Shown in pieces: positions 35,228-43,907 of a stretch of DNA of 63,033 nt. Both the position numbers and the translations under genes were made by a program. The notes beneath the pieces were generated by a model. That model was not told the origin of the DNA. It searched no databases and saw only the letters and a program-made list of their open reading frames with translations. The DNA comes from Atopobium sp. oral taxon 810 str. F0209 (GTDB lineage: Bacteria; Actinomycetota; Coriobacteriia; Coriobacteriales; Atopobiaceae). Position 1 is the stretch's first letter; each line of letters starts with the position of its first letter. The stretch covers positions 14,455 to 77,487 of the forward strand of contig NZ_KE952949.1 in the NCBI RefSeq assembly GCF_000466405.1, in the 5' to 3' direction.

Positions 35228-36752
35228 GGATTGTTGTTTTTAGTGCGGCATCCACCTCATCAAGCAGCTCTAGTCCACGCTCTTCTAGCATGAGTGACCT
35301 TGCGTGTGTAGCAAAACTTACAGGTCCATATGCCGACACAAAGTGCATCACTGTGGTATCGCATGCAAGATGTGAGCAAAAAACAATCATCTCCTGACCG
35401 TCGCCAAAAGCTTTCTCAAGAAAAGCGAGAGCACGATCCATACGAAGTGCCGTTTCGTTGCACTTATCTGCTGTTGTATGTACTGCTTTGTTAAAGCAGG
35501 ATTTTGCGCTCTCAAAACAGTTTTGCTTATTGGCGCCTGCCATAGTCTTACGAGCAACTTGCTCGCGTAGCTGTTCTAGCAACTCAAGATGGTGTATGGA
35601 GACAAGTTGACGCTGGCCCTGCTTGCCTCGAGAGCGCCCGTCTTCGCAGCGGTGACGAAGCTTGCCCAGGATTTCGTCAAGCAGTGCGAGTGGACGAGCG
35701 TCGGACGGTTCGTTGCAGCTGGTTTGCCAGCTTACAAAGTCATCGCGTACGGCATGGAGAGCAAGCTCGGTGGCATCTATTTCGTGTAGTTCTGCGGTGA
35801 TAGCCGCCAGTAGTAGATTGACCACAGCAACACGCTCGTCAAAGGCTGCATTATGCGCACGAGTGTAGATTTTTTCATTAAGATTGCCTGACAAAATATC
35901 AGCGACTTTGTAGTCATCCTCGTATTTGGCAAAAAGCTCAAAATAAAGATTGAAGTCTTCTGCGACCTCGCGATCTTGCAAGTACTGCGAGATGAGCTCA
36001 CCGTCAACCTGCAGGCCCTCGTGGGAATAAGCTTGCATCATACGTGAGAGATCTTCCCAGCCGCGTGCAGTCACGATACGAGCATCGGTGCCCGAGGGAC
36101 GTACGCGGTAGAAGTTGCCTGGCTTGCCCTCAAGGTAGCTTGTAATGGCTGGGTGAATACCATGGACACGGGCATAATCCAGCCAGACATCAAGGTCGGG
36201 TTCTACATCAATTTTTTTGAGACGGTCCATCATTGCAGGATCAAAGGGACGTGCAGCGCGATTGTATTCGGGTGGGTTGCCTGCGCATACAATGGCCCAA
36301 CCGTCGGGCAAGCGATGTTGTCCAAAGGTTTTGTACTGCAAAAACTGCAGCATAGCAGGGGCTAAGGTTTCGCTTGCACAGTTAATCTCATCAAGGAAGA
36401 GAATGCCTTGGGACTCACCAGTGTCCTCAATTGCGTCGAAAACCGCTGCAATAATCTCACTCATCGTGTAGCGAGAAACACGAAACTCTTTGCCTCCAAA
36501 GTCAGAGCTTGCGATATAGGGAAGGCCAAGCGCACTCTGGCGTGTGTGGTGGGTGATGGAATAGCTTACAAAGTTGATATCCAGACGGTCTGCAATCTGC
36601 GCGACGATGGCGGTTTTGCCGATGCCTGGAGGACCCATCAGGATGATGGGGCGCTGCATCTGAGGCGGAATACGCCACATGCCATGCTCGTCTTGGCTGA
36701 GATAGGCACGTACTGCCCCTTCGATTTGCTTGCTTGCCTCGAGTATGTTCAT
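35214..36752 (-). CDS. MoxR-type AAA+ ATPase
   Basis: A 512-residue ATPase. ILMGPPGIGKTAIVAQIA is Walker A (about 37-54), GILFLDEINCASETLAPAML Walker B, and VCAGNPPEYNRAARPFDPAMMDR carries sensor 1 and the arginine finger. The C-terminal ~200 residues are helical and not recognised. MoxR ATPases work with VWA proteins as metal-insertion or remodelling chaperones. Its start overlaps the VWA gene stop by four bases (ATGA), so the two are translated together. Confidence 0.9.
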   Translation of the reverse strand: MNILEASKQIEGAVRAYLSQDEHGMWRIPPQMQRPIILMGPPGIGKTAIVAQIADRLDINFVSYSITHHTRQSALGLPYIASSDFGGKEFRVSRYTMSEIIAAVFDAIEDTGESQGILFLDEINCASETLAPAMLQFLQYKTFGQHRLPDGWAIVCAGNPPEYNRAARPFDPAMMDRLKKIDVEPDLDVWLDYARVHGIHPAITSYLEGKPGNFYRVRPSGTDARIVTARGWEDLSRMMQAYSHEGLQVDGELISQYLQDREVAEDFNLYFELFAKYEDDYKVADILSGNLNEKIYTRAHNAAFDERVAVVNLLLAAITAELHEIDATELALHAVRDDFVSWQTSCNEPSDARPLALLDEILGKLRHRCEDGRSRGKQGQRQLVSIHHLELLEQLREQVARKTMAGANKQNCFESAKSCFNKAVHTTADKCNETALRMDRALAFLEKAFGDGQEMIVFCSHLACDTTVMHFVSAYGPVSFATHARSLMLEERGLELLDEVDAALKTTIPSEQ

Positions 36753-38359
36753 CGCGTTCCTCCTTGAGCGACATGTGAGACTTGCGTGTTTCTGTGCTTG
36801 CCATAGACAGATAAAGATTCGAATTCACCTGGATGGAGTACAAGTTGTTCTGCCCAAGCAGGGACAATTTCTGGTCGATGGTCTTCATCATAAAAGACAA
36901 ATGCACATTTGAATGGCGGCGCTTGACGAGGATAAATGCCCCAGCCGTCAGTGAAATAAACCAAGCCTCGTAGGTTTGAAAACTCACCTTCCTGCCAAAG
37001 TTGTTGCACATAGCGGATGGCAGGACGAAAGTCGGTACCACCTAGTCCGCGCAGTTCTATATGATTGCGCCAACGCGCAAGGTCAGCTGCATTGTTGATG
37101 CGCACGTCAGATTGAACGCGGGTATCTGCCTGAATAATATGGATGCAAGCCCGCTCAAAAAAACCTCCTTCGGTAGTGAGCACATCGTATGTGGCGTCAA
37201 TGAAATCTTGCACGACTTTTTTGGTAACTGAACTAGAAGTGTCAATGACAATAGCAAAGTCACGAACACGATGTTCTTGACGATATTCCAGAGGCTCTAT
37301 CAGAGGCATGTCGCCGTAGAGTTCAAGTCCATAGGTATAAAAAACGTAATCAAACTCATCTTCAGAGAGACGCAAATCTTCACTTTCAACGGCAAATTGA
37401 CGTAGAAATTCACGGTAGTCGCGCTGTTTATGGTGAGAAACTTCAAGAGACCCAATAAGAGTTTGCAAAGAAATGCCTTGATTGCGGGAAAGCGTTTCGA
37501 GATCAACCCGCATCTGCTGGGCGATGTGTTCCCATGTTTTTTCAGCATCAGAGGGGATGTCGCTAAGCATCTCGCTTGATTGGAACTGGCTTGGGATATG
37601 CCCGTCGCCCGCGTCATGGGAGCTGCTATCAGCGGCGCTTGTATTTTGTTCGGTCTGTTGAGTGATCTGTGACGATGCGCCAGTGTCTCCTGTGGACTTG
37701 CCGTTGCCCTGTTTACTGTCTTGAGACTGTGAAGAGGTTTTTTCTGACGAACGCCATGCTTGATGACTATCTACCAGGAAAAGTTGAGACCAACGTGCAA
37801 TTTTTTCTTTGTGTTGTCCATGAGCAAGAAGATGATAGATTCGCTCTGTTGTGAGCGGACCGGTAAGCTCAGACGCTACAAGTCGGAGGATTTCAAGGCG
37901 TTCGCTTTCAGATGGGTCGCGCTCAATTTGACTATAACTGGTGGCAAGTCCAGTGGTTGTTTTGGGCGTGATGTGCATCTTGTTAAAAATTTCTTCGCAA
38001 AGTGCCCAACAGACCATATCTGCAGCTAAATCCCAGAGTGTGTGCTCAATTTCTCCCACAAAAGGATGGAGCAAAATGCAGTGCAGCAAAGTGTGTGCAT
38101 ATTCGTGTGTGGGCAGCTTGCGTGTTCGAGCAAAATTGCTCAACAGAATTTCGGGGTTTGTCCATAGCGTAGTGCCGTCAGTTGCTATCGCGCAGGGAAG
38201 TTGCTGTATCTGTGGTCGCAATATCCCTGTTGCCGAAGCCAAAAAGGGGGCCGTGGCGATGATTTGGCTACGGGTAAGTTCTAGTACTTTGTGTGCAAGG
38301 GCTCTATGCTCTGCATTTTGTTTGTCATCTATAGCTTGAGGTATCAAGATATCACTCAT
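36749..38359 (-). CDS. VWA-like protein with N-terminal zincin-like domain (DUF2201)
   Basis: A 536-residue protein. THEYAHTLLHCILLHPFVG near residue 85 carries the HExxH-like metal site of the DUF2201 putative metallopeptidase domain. A low-complexity Ser/Gln-rich linker follows (about 205-265). The C-terminal VWA-like domain has FAIVIDTSSSVTKK (DxSxS MIDAS) and GLGGTDFRPAI with the MIDAS Thr-Asp. It is the partner of the downstream MoxR ATPase. HEYAH differs from HExxH only by being HEYAH exactly, so the zinc site looks complete. Confidence 0.87.
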   Translation of the reverse strand: MSDILIPQAIDDKQNAEHRALAHKVLELTRSQIIATAPFLASATGILRPQIQQLPCAIATDGTTLWTNPEILLSNFARTRKLPTHEYAHTLLHCILLHPFVGEIEHTLWDLAADMVCWALCEEIFNKMHITPKTTTGLATSYSQIERDPSESERLEILRLVASELTGPLTTERIYHLLAHGQHKEKIARWSQLFLVDSHQAWRSSEKTSSQSQDSKQGNGKSTGDTGASSQITQQTEQNTSAADSSSHDAGDGHIPSQFQSSEMLSDIPSDAEKTWEHIAQQMRVDLETLSRNQGISLQTLIGSLEVSHHKQRDYREFLRQFAVESEDLRLSEDEFDYVFYTYGLELYGDMPLIEPLEYRQEHRVRDFAIVIDTSSSVTKKVVQDFIDATYDVLTTEGGFFERACIHIIQADTRVQSDVRINNAADLARWRNHIELRGLGGTDFRPAIRYVQQLWQEGEFSNLRGLVYFTDGWGIYPRQAPPFKCAFVFYDEDHRPEIVPAWAEQLVLHPGEFESLSVYGKHRNTQVSHVAQGGTR

Positions 38360-38449
38360 CGCTCACCTCCGGTAAGTACATAGAATTTTTTATGTGCTCA
38401 TCGTCTCATAGTGAGCAGCAGAATCAATAGTTTTTCACGCTTAAATCGA

Positions 38450-39580
38450 CTACAGGAGAAGGTCGGTAAGAGAGGAGCTCGGAGCAGCTGTAGTATCCGC
38501 TAAGGCAATGGTGCTCAGCAGCCAGGCAACAAGTTCTGTTTTGCCAGCTTGTGAGGCTGCATCGAGCGCACGACGGAGTTCTTCTATGCCGACTTGAGTT
38601 AAAGCAGACCAGCGTTTGACCTGATCAACATCGCCTGCTGATGCGAGTACTTCAAGCAAACAGGCAATTTGTTTTTCGCTCGCATCTTTTGCAGCAGAAA
38701 GATTGATTGTTTGAGCCAGCTGCTGTACAAGCTCAAAATCTTTGCGTAGCCAACTGAGCTCCTCGAGTGCAGCAAAAAACGCAGAAGGCTCCTCTTCACA
38801 GATAAATTTCATTACACGTATGCTGCCGCGGGGGACAAACATCTTGCGCATCAGCTCAAGGAGACGTTCATCTCCAAAATGTGGGTCATTGGGATGTATG
38901 CGATGCAATTCAAGTAGTTGATGGCAGAGCTCCAAACACTCCTGTGCAATATCTTCATCTTGTTTGTCATGGCGCAGCGCATGCCAAGCGCGAACCAATG
39001 ACGCACGGAACAAATCGCAAAATACCGTTGCTGAAAACCTCGCTTCTTGGGCAAGTGTAAGTACGGTTGCGCAGCAACGCGCAATATCAAAATTTGTTTC
39101 GTAGGGAGCACCGCACAGTTGTTCATGGTCATGTGAGGGACGAAAAACTTCGGTAGCAACCGTAGGATCCATAGGATTGAGCAAAAAAGTGACACTACGC
39201 CGTGTGAGAGCAAAACGGGTTAGTACCTCATCGGAGTGCAACAAAACCCCGGCCCAGCGGGGATGGCGGGGAGAGGCAAGCAAATCTACTTCACGTGTAA
39301 GTAACTCACGTGCCGCCCCAACTTGCGCATAGCGCAGTGCCAATACAAGTGCCCAACTCTCATAAATAAAGGGATGTGTATCAGCTGTGATTTTGCCTAA
39401 CGCGCTATATAGATTTGAAATGCGCACAACATCGCCTGCCGCAGCCGCACGTTCTAACAGATCAACACATGCGATGGGTGAAAGCTTGCGCAGCTCTTCT
39501 AAGTCGATGTTTGAAGTATCTTCTATAGCTGGCTTCTTTATAGCTAACTGTTGATTTTGCTGAAACTGAGTGTCGCTCAC
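38450..39580 (-). CDS. Helical-repeat protein of the MoxR/VWA operon
   Basis: A 376-residue, leucine- and alanine-rich, all-helical protein with no recognised catalytic motif. Phrases such as LLERAAAAGDVVRISNLYSAL and LDAASQAGKTELVAWLLSTIA resemble ankyrin-type helix pairs. It starts the minus-strand operon that continues into the VWA and MoxR genes after 90 bp, so it may be an adaptor or substrate-recognition subunit. GAGGGGTGG precedes ATG 39580. Function is unknown. Confidence 0.7.
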   Translation of the reverse strand: MSDTQFQQNQQLAIKKPAIEDTSNIDLEELRKLSPIACVDLLERAAAAGDVVRISNLYSALGKITADTHPFIYESWALVLALRYAQVGAARELLTREVDLLASPRHPRWAGVLLHSDEVLTRFALTRRSVTFLLNPMDPTVATEVFRPSHDHEQLCGAPYETNFDIARCCATVLTLAQEARFSATVFCDLFRASLVRAWHALRHDKQDEDIAQECLELCHQLLELHRIHPNDPHFGDERLLELMRKMFVPRGSIRVMKFICEEEPSAFFAALEELSWLRKDFELVQQLAQTINLSAAKDASEKQIACLLEVLASAGDVDQVKRWSALTQVGIEELRRALDAASQAGKTELVAWLLSTIALADTTAAPSSSLTDLLL

Positions 39581-39720
39581 ATGCCACCCCTCTTATGGTT
39601 GTTCGCTGAATTGAGATTAGGCGTTTCTCCTACTTTTGTGCAAGAGTCCAGCTTGAGACGTCGGTCAAGCGCGCGTCTACCGTGTGCATCGCCCGTCTGG
39701 CATCCTTTTGATTGTGCGCT

Positions 39721-39729
39721 TGGTATAAA
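39721..39729 (+). promoter_or_regulatory. Extended -10 promoter for the phospholipase-like gene
   Basis: TGGTATAAA at 39721-39729 has the TG-extended -10 form and lies 37 bases before ATG 39766. No good -35 is seen. It would start the long plus-strand housekeeping run. Confidence 0.35.
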
Positions 39730-39765
39730 TTGCGCTAACCTCACACTGATGGAGGGAGAATATCC

Positions 39766-40782
39766 ATGCCTGCTATTCTTACGCATGATTTTTTTGGACA
39801 AGATTCGCTTGGAGCAGTTTCATCGGTTCTCGGCTTTGAAAGCTTCGATGAGCACGATGCTTTTTTGCTGGGTAACCAAGGCCCAGATCCTTTGTTTTAT
39901 CTGCTTGCTGATCCGCTCATTGACGCAAGTACGCATGATGTAGGTGAGCTCATGCATCATTTACGTCCAGCGCGTCTTCTTTTAGCATTGCACGATTCAC
40001 TCACCACCTTGCCTTTTGCCGAGCGTCATGTCGGAGAGGCCTATGCAGCTGGTTTTTTGTGTCATTACCTGCTAGATTCCACAGTTCATCCGTTGGTATT
40101 TGCCGAGCAGTACAGTATCTGTGATGCAGGTATTCCAGAACTCGATCGCAGCGACGGCGGCCGTGTCCATGCTGAGATTGAGCGCGACCTTGATGAAGCA
40201 GTGCTTTTCTCACACAAGGGCGTCACCGTTAAGGAACATATTCCTTGGAAGGAATGCCTGCGTGCAAGTGACGCTACGCTCGCTACAATCGACAAGATGT
40301 ATTCCTACGCTATTCGCTGGACGTATGGGCGTAGCTTGCCAAGTAATACTTTTACGCATGCGGTAAAGTCTTTCCGCTTGGTGCAGTATCTCTTTTGGGC
40401 ACCATGTGTCTGTAAGCGTGAGTTACTTGGCAAACTAGAGCAGAAATTTTCGCATCAGCGCTATTCGCTCTATCGTGCGATGGCGCATCGTCTGCGTGCT
40501 GAGGCTACATCGGATTTTGACAATCGTGAGCGCTCGACGTGGACCGACCCCTTTACGGGGAAATTACGTTGTGAGGGTTTTTGGGATTTGTATCGAGCGG
40601 CGCAGGAGCGCGTTCAGAGTGCAACGCAGGTCTTTTTTGCAGCTGATTTTGATGAGAGGGCGGCCAATATCTTGACTGGTGGTCTTAATTTCAGCGGTGA
40701 GGTAGTCGCAGACGATTTGCCTGAAACGCACACGCAGGCTCAGACTGCAGCAACGTTTATTGACGATGGAGGGGAGAGCTGA
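39766..40782 (+). CDS. Zinc-dependent phospholipase C-like protein
   Basis: A 338-residue cytoplasmic member of the PF00882 family. The conserved metal-site segments are LTHDFFGQD near the N-terminus, LGNQGPDPLFY, FLCHYLLDSTVHPLV and HAEIERDLDEAVL. Unlike secreted clostridial phospholipase C it has no signal peptide, so the physiological substrate is uncertain. GGAGGGAG precedes ATG 39766. It ends three bases before the Dxs-like gene. Confidence 0.87.
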   Translation: MPAILTHDFFGQDSLGAVSSVLGFESFDEHDAFLLGNQGPDPLFYLLADPLIDASTHDVGELMHHLRPARLLLALHDSLTTLPFAERHVGEAYAAGFLCHYLLDSTVHPLVFAEQYSICDAGIPELDRSDGGRVHAEIERDLDEAVLFSHKGVTVKEHIPWKECLRASDATLATIDKMYSYAIRWTYGRSLPSNTFTHAVKSFRLVQYLFWAPCVCKRELLGKLEQKFSHQRYSLYRAMAHRLRAEATSDFDNRERSTWTDPFTGKLRCEGFWDLYRAAQERVQSATQVFFAADFDERAANILTGGLNFSGEVVADDLPETHTQAQTAATFIDDGGES

Positions 40783-40785
40783 GGA

Positions 40786-42558
40786 ATGCCATCCTTGCTC
40801 GAGGGGATCGAAGGGCCGGAGGACTTTAAATCCTTTACGGTTGACGAACTCCGGAGCCTGGCAGCAGAGATTCGTGAGACCCTAATCTCGGCCGTAACCG
40901 AGACAGGTGGTCATATGGGTTCGAATCTGGCTGTTGTCGAGGCAACGGTGGCCCTACATTATGTGTTTGATTCGCCACGTGACAAAATCGTGTTTGATAC
41001 GTCTCATCAAAGCTATACGCACAAGATGTTGACGGGTCGTGCATATGCCTATACCGATCCTGCGCGCTATGGTTCGGTCTCTGGTTTTACCAATCCTGCC
41101 GAAAGCGAGCATGATCTTTTCCGCTGTGGTCACACTTCAACGTCAATCAGTCTTGCTTGTGGTTTGGCAAAAGCTCGTGATCTTATAGGTGGTCACAATC
41201 GCGTGGTGGCCCTTATTGGTGATGGCGCCTTGTCGGGTGGCGAGGCTTTTGAGGGTTTAGATAATGCCGCGGAGTTGGACAGCGGCCTTATCATTATTTT
41301 TAACGATAATGAGATGTCTATCAAGGAAGACACGGGCGGTATGTATGCGGGACTTGCTGAGCTCCGTACAAGCAATGGTACCTCTACGCGCAATATCTTC
41401 CGCGACTTTGGTCTGGACTATCGTTATGTTGAGCAGGGCAATGATGTAGCTGAGCTTGTGCGCGTCTTTAATGAAGTCAAAGATATCGATCATCCCATCG
41501 TAGTTCACATCCATACAACCAAGTCTAAAGGCTGGACTTGGGGTGAGCAGCACCGCGAGGCTTCGCATTCGGTACCTGCAGCAGGCGCACATCCTCTGCC
41601 TCCCGAGCGTGATTACCGTGCAATTACCCGTGCTTATATGGCACATAAGCTCAAAAGCGATCCGTCAGTTGTTATCGTCAATGCAGCAGCACCTGGTGGC
41701 TGTGGCTTACCTGTGGAATTTCGCGAGGCGGCGGGCAAGCAGTACGTAGATGTGGGCATCTGTGAGCAACATGCTGTGAGTTTTTGTGCAGGCATTGCCC
41801 GCGGCGGAGCAAAACCAGTCTTTTTTGTACATTCGACCTTCTTGCAGAGGGCCTATGACCAGCTGATTTCTGATCTGGCACTCAACGATACGCCAGTGGT
41901 TATCCTAGTTTTTGAAGGCGGCTTCTCATCGCTGGATTCCACACATATTGGTGTTTTTGATATTGGTTTTGCGGGCAATATTCCAGGGTTGACTTGTTTG
42001 TCTCCAGCAAGTCGCGAGCAATACGTGGCAATGCTGGACTGGGCAATTGATCAGAATGATCGCCCCGTGGTTATTCGTGTGCCCGACCATGTACTTACTG
42101 ATGCCGACATGGGTATTGAAACCCCAAAGGCATTTACCACGGCTGACGTGGCTCGTTATGATGTGCTCAAACGCGGTAGCAAAGTAGCGCTTTTGGGTCT
42201 TGGACCTGCGGTTGATTTGCTTGGTGAAGTGGCACACGAACTGCAGTATGCCAGCAATATAGATCCCACGATTATTTCGGCCACAGCCTATTCAGCATTG
42301 GATTGGCGTTTACTAGATGATATTTCCCGCGATCACGATCTGGTTGTAACCTTTGAAAATGGCATCCTGTTTGGTGGCTTTGGCGAAAAAGTGGCACGAT
42401 ATCTAGGTCACACCAAGGTACGAACTATCTGCTTTGGTGGCACCAAAGAGTTCATTGATCGTATGCCTGCGGCAGTTATGCGTCAGCGTTATCATTTGGA
42501 GCCAGCAGCAGTGGCTGCAGATATTGTCTCTCAATTGGAGAAGATGCAAAGCGAGTAG
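40786..42558 (+). CDS. dxs: 1-deoxy-D-xylulose-5-phosphate synthase-like transketolase
   Basis: A 590-residue thiamine-diphosphate enzyme, about 30 residues shorter than typical Dxs. The ThDP-binding GDGALSGGEAFEGLDNAA with ...NDN is intact, and VDVGICEQHAVSFCAGIA gives the catalytic Glu region. The N-terminal motif reads DTSHQSYTHKMLTGR rather than the usual DVGHQAYPHKILTGR. This marks a distinct branch that is common in Gram-positive gut and oral bacteria and often annotated as Dxs. Standard Dxs makes the precursor of isoprenoids, thiamine and pyridoxal. Whether this branch does the same cannot be judged here. Confidence 0.85.
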   Translation: MPSLLEGIEGPEDFKSFTVDELRSLAAEIRETLISAVTETGGHMGSNLAVVEATVALHYVFDSPRDKIVFDTSHQSYTHKMLTGRAYAYTDPARYGSVSGFTNPAESEHDLFRCGHTSTSISLACGLAKARDLIGGHNRVVALIGDGALSGGEAFEGLDNAAELDSGLIIIFNDNEMSIKEDTGGMYAGLAELRTSNGTSTRNIFRDFGLDYRYVEQGNDVAELVRVFNEVKDIDHPIVVHIHTTKSKGWTWGEQHREASHSVPAAGAHPLPPERDYRAITRAYMAHKLKSDPSVVIVNAAAPGGCGLPVEFREAAGKQYVDVGICEQHAVSFCAGIARGGAKPVFFVHSTFLQRAYDQLISDLALNDTPVVILVFEGGFSSLDSTHIGVFDIGFAGNIPGLTCLSPASREQYVAMLDWAIDQNDRPVVIRVPDHVLTDADMGIETPKAFTTADVARYDVLKRGSKVALLGLGPAVDLLGEVAHELQYASNIDPTIISATAYSALDWRLLDDISRDHDLVVTFENGILFGGFGEKVARYLGHTKVRTICFGGTKEFIDRMPAAVMRQRYHLEPAAVAADIVSQLEKMQSE

Positions 42559-42569
42559 GGGAGGTAGCG

Positions 42570-43391
42570 ATGGCGACTTATGTTTTTTCGGACGTGCATG
42601 GTCATGCAAGGGCGCTTGAGCGCCTACTTGACCGTATCTCACCTGCTACCGAAGATCGTATCTTTATGTTGGGTGACATGATTGACAGAGGACCTGATCC
42701 CCTGGCTGTCCTGCGTATTTGTCGTGAGCTTGCCGATGGGGGAGCCACCGTGCTGATGGGCAATCACGAAGATTTAATGCTTGCTTATTACGATGACCCT
42801 GGCGATCCGGCAAACTTTGCCAATTGGGCAATAAATGGCGGCGGTACCACCAAAGAGCAGCTCGAGACTCTACCCAAAGAAGAGTTCCTTGACATGCTTG
42901 ATTGGGTGCGCGCCTTGCCGCTTTCTGCTTATACACGTGTCTCGGGGCAGCTCTATCTCTTTGCTCATGCGGGCATTCAGCCAATAACTCCTGTGCCTGC
43001 AACGGCGATTGATGCGACTGCTAGTGATGAAGACCGCATTCATGCCATTGTGGACAAACAGAACCCCGAAGAATTGATGTGGGTGCGTCAGGAGTTTTGG
43101 GGACGCCCTACTGGCCTTGTAGATAAAGAAGGCAAAGGCATCATTGTTGTTGCAGGTCATACGCCTACTCCCTATTTAGACAGTATGGCTGACCGCCCTG
43201 ATCGTAGCGGCGCTGGTGAGGATGGTTTGGGTCGCATGGTACGTGTGGGCGCCTGTGCAGAGACAGGCCATGTGGCCGATCGTTGGGATATCGACTCAGG
43301 CTGTGCGGGTGGCTATGGCTTTGGCAAGCTGCTTTTCCTGCGTCTTGATGATGGGTCGGAATTTTATGAGCCAGTGGGCAAGGACGAATAA
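42570..43391 (+). CDS. Metallophosphoesterase (serine/threonine phosphatase / ApaH-like)
   Basis: A 273-residue calcineurin-like phosphatase. The metal motifs are FSDVHGHARAL (D8, H10), LGDMIDRGPDPLA, LMGNHEDLML and VVAGHTPTP. Relatives cleave phosphoproteins or diadenosine tetraphosphate. GGGAGG precedes ATG 42570, and it overlaps or abuts its neighbours in a tight series. Confidence 0.9.
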   Translation: MATYVFSDVHGHARALERLLDRISPATEDRIFMLGDMIDRGPDPLAVLRICRELADGGATVLMGNHEDLMLAYYDDPGDPANFANWAINGGGTTKEQLETLPKEEFLDMLDWVRALPLSAYTRVSGQLYLFAHAGIQPITPVPATAIDATASDEDRIHAIVDKQNPEELMWVRQEFWGRPTGLVDKEGKGIIVVAGHTPTPYLDSMADRPDRSGAGEDGLGRMVRVGACAETGHVADRWDIDSGCAGGYGFGKLLFLRLDDGSEFYEPVGKDE

Positions 43392-43907
43392 ATGCAAGTC
43401 TCCCAGTTGGTGACCCATCCGTTGTCACCAATTTTTGATAAGCAAAGCCGTGTGCTCTTGTTAGGTACGATGCCCAGTCCACTATCGCGTGAGCTGGGGT
43501 TTCACTATGCCAATCCACGCAATCGCTTTTGGGCGGTCATCTCAGCTCTTTGGCAGGAAGAAAAACCCACAACTGATGCTGAGCGCCACGATTTTTGCCA
43601 TAGGCATCGTCTTGCCATTGATGATGTGCTGGCAAGTTGTCATATCTCGGGTGCCGCAGACTCAACCATCACAGATGCAGTGCCTAATGATTTGCATCGC
43701 ATTTGTGACTATGCATCCATTCAGAAGGTATTTTGCACGGGGTCTACAGCAACGCGCTTTTACCGCAAGCTGATTGAACCAAACTTAGGTCTACCCTGTA
43801 TCCAGTTGCCATCGACAAGTCCTGCTAATGCGCGTATGCGTCTTGCGGATTTAATCGTGGCATGGGAACCAGTGCGCATTGCCGCCGATGAGGCGGGTGA
43901 GTTGTAG
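43392..43907 (+). CDS. DNA-deoxyinosine glycosylase (uracil-DNA-glycosylase superfamily)
   Basis: A 171-residue repair enzyme that removes hypoxanthine from deaminated DNA. LLLGTMPSPLSRELGFHYANPRNRFW is the family signature, shown here only in part: LGTMPS loop, YANPRNRFW and the C-terminal LPSTSPANA loop. The start at ATG 43392 directly follows the phosphatase stop, and its own TAG overlaps the next GTG start by one base. Confidence 0.9.
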   Translation: MQVSQLVTHPLSPIFDKQSRVLLLGTMPSPLSRELGFHYANPRNRFWAVISALWQEEKPTTDAERHDFCHRHRLAIDDVLASCHISGAADSTITDAVPNDLHRICDYASIQKVFCTGSTATRFYRKLIEPNLGLPCIQLPSTSPANARMRLADLIVAWEPVRIAADEAGEL

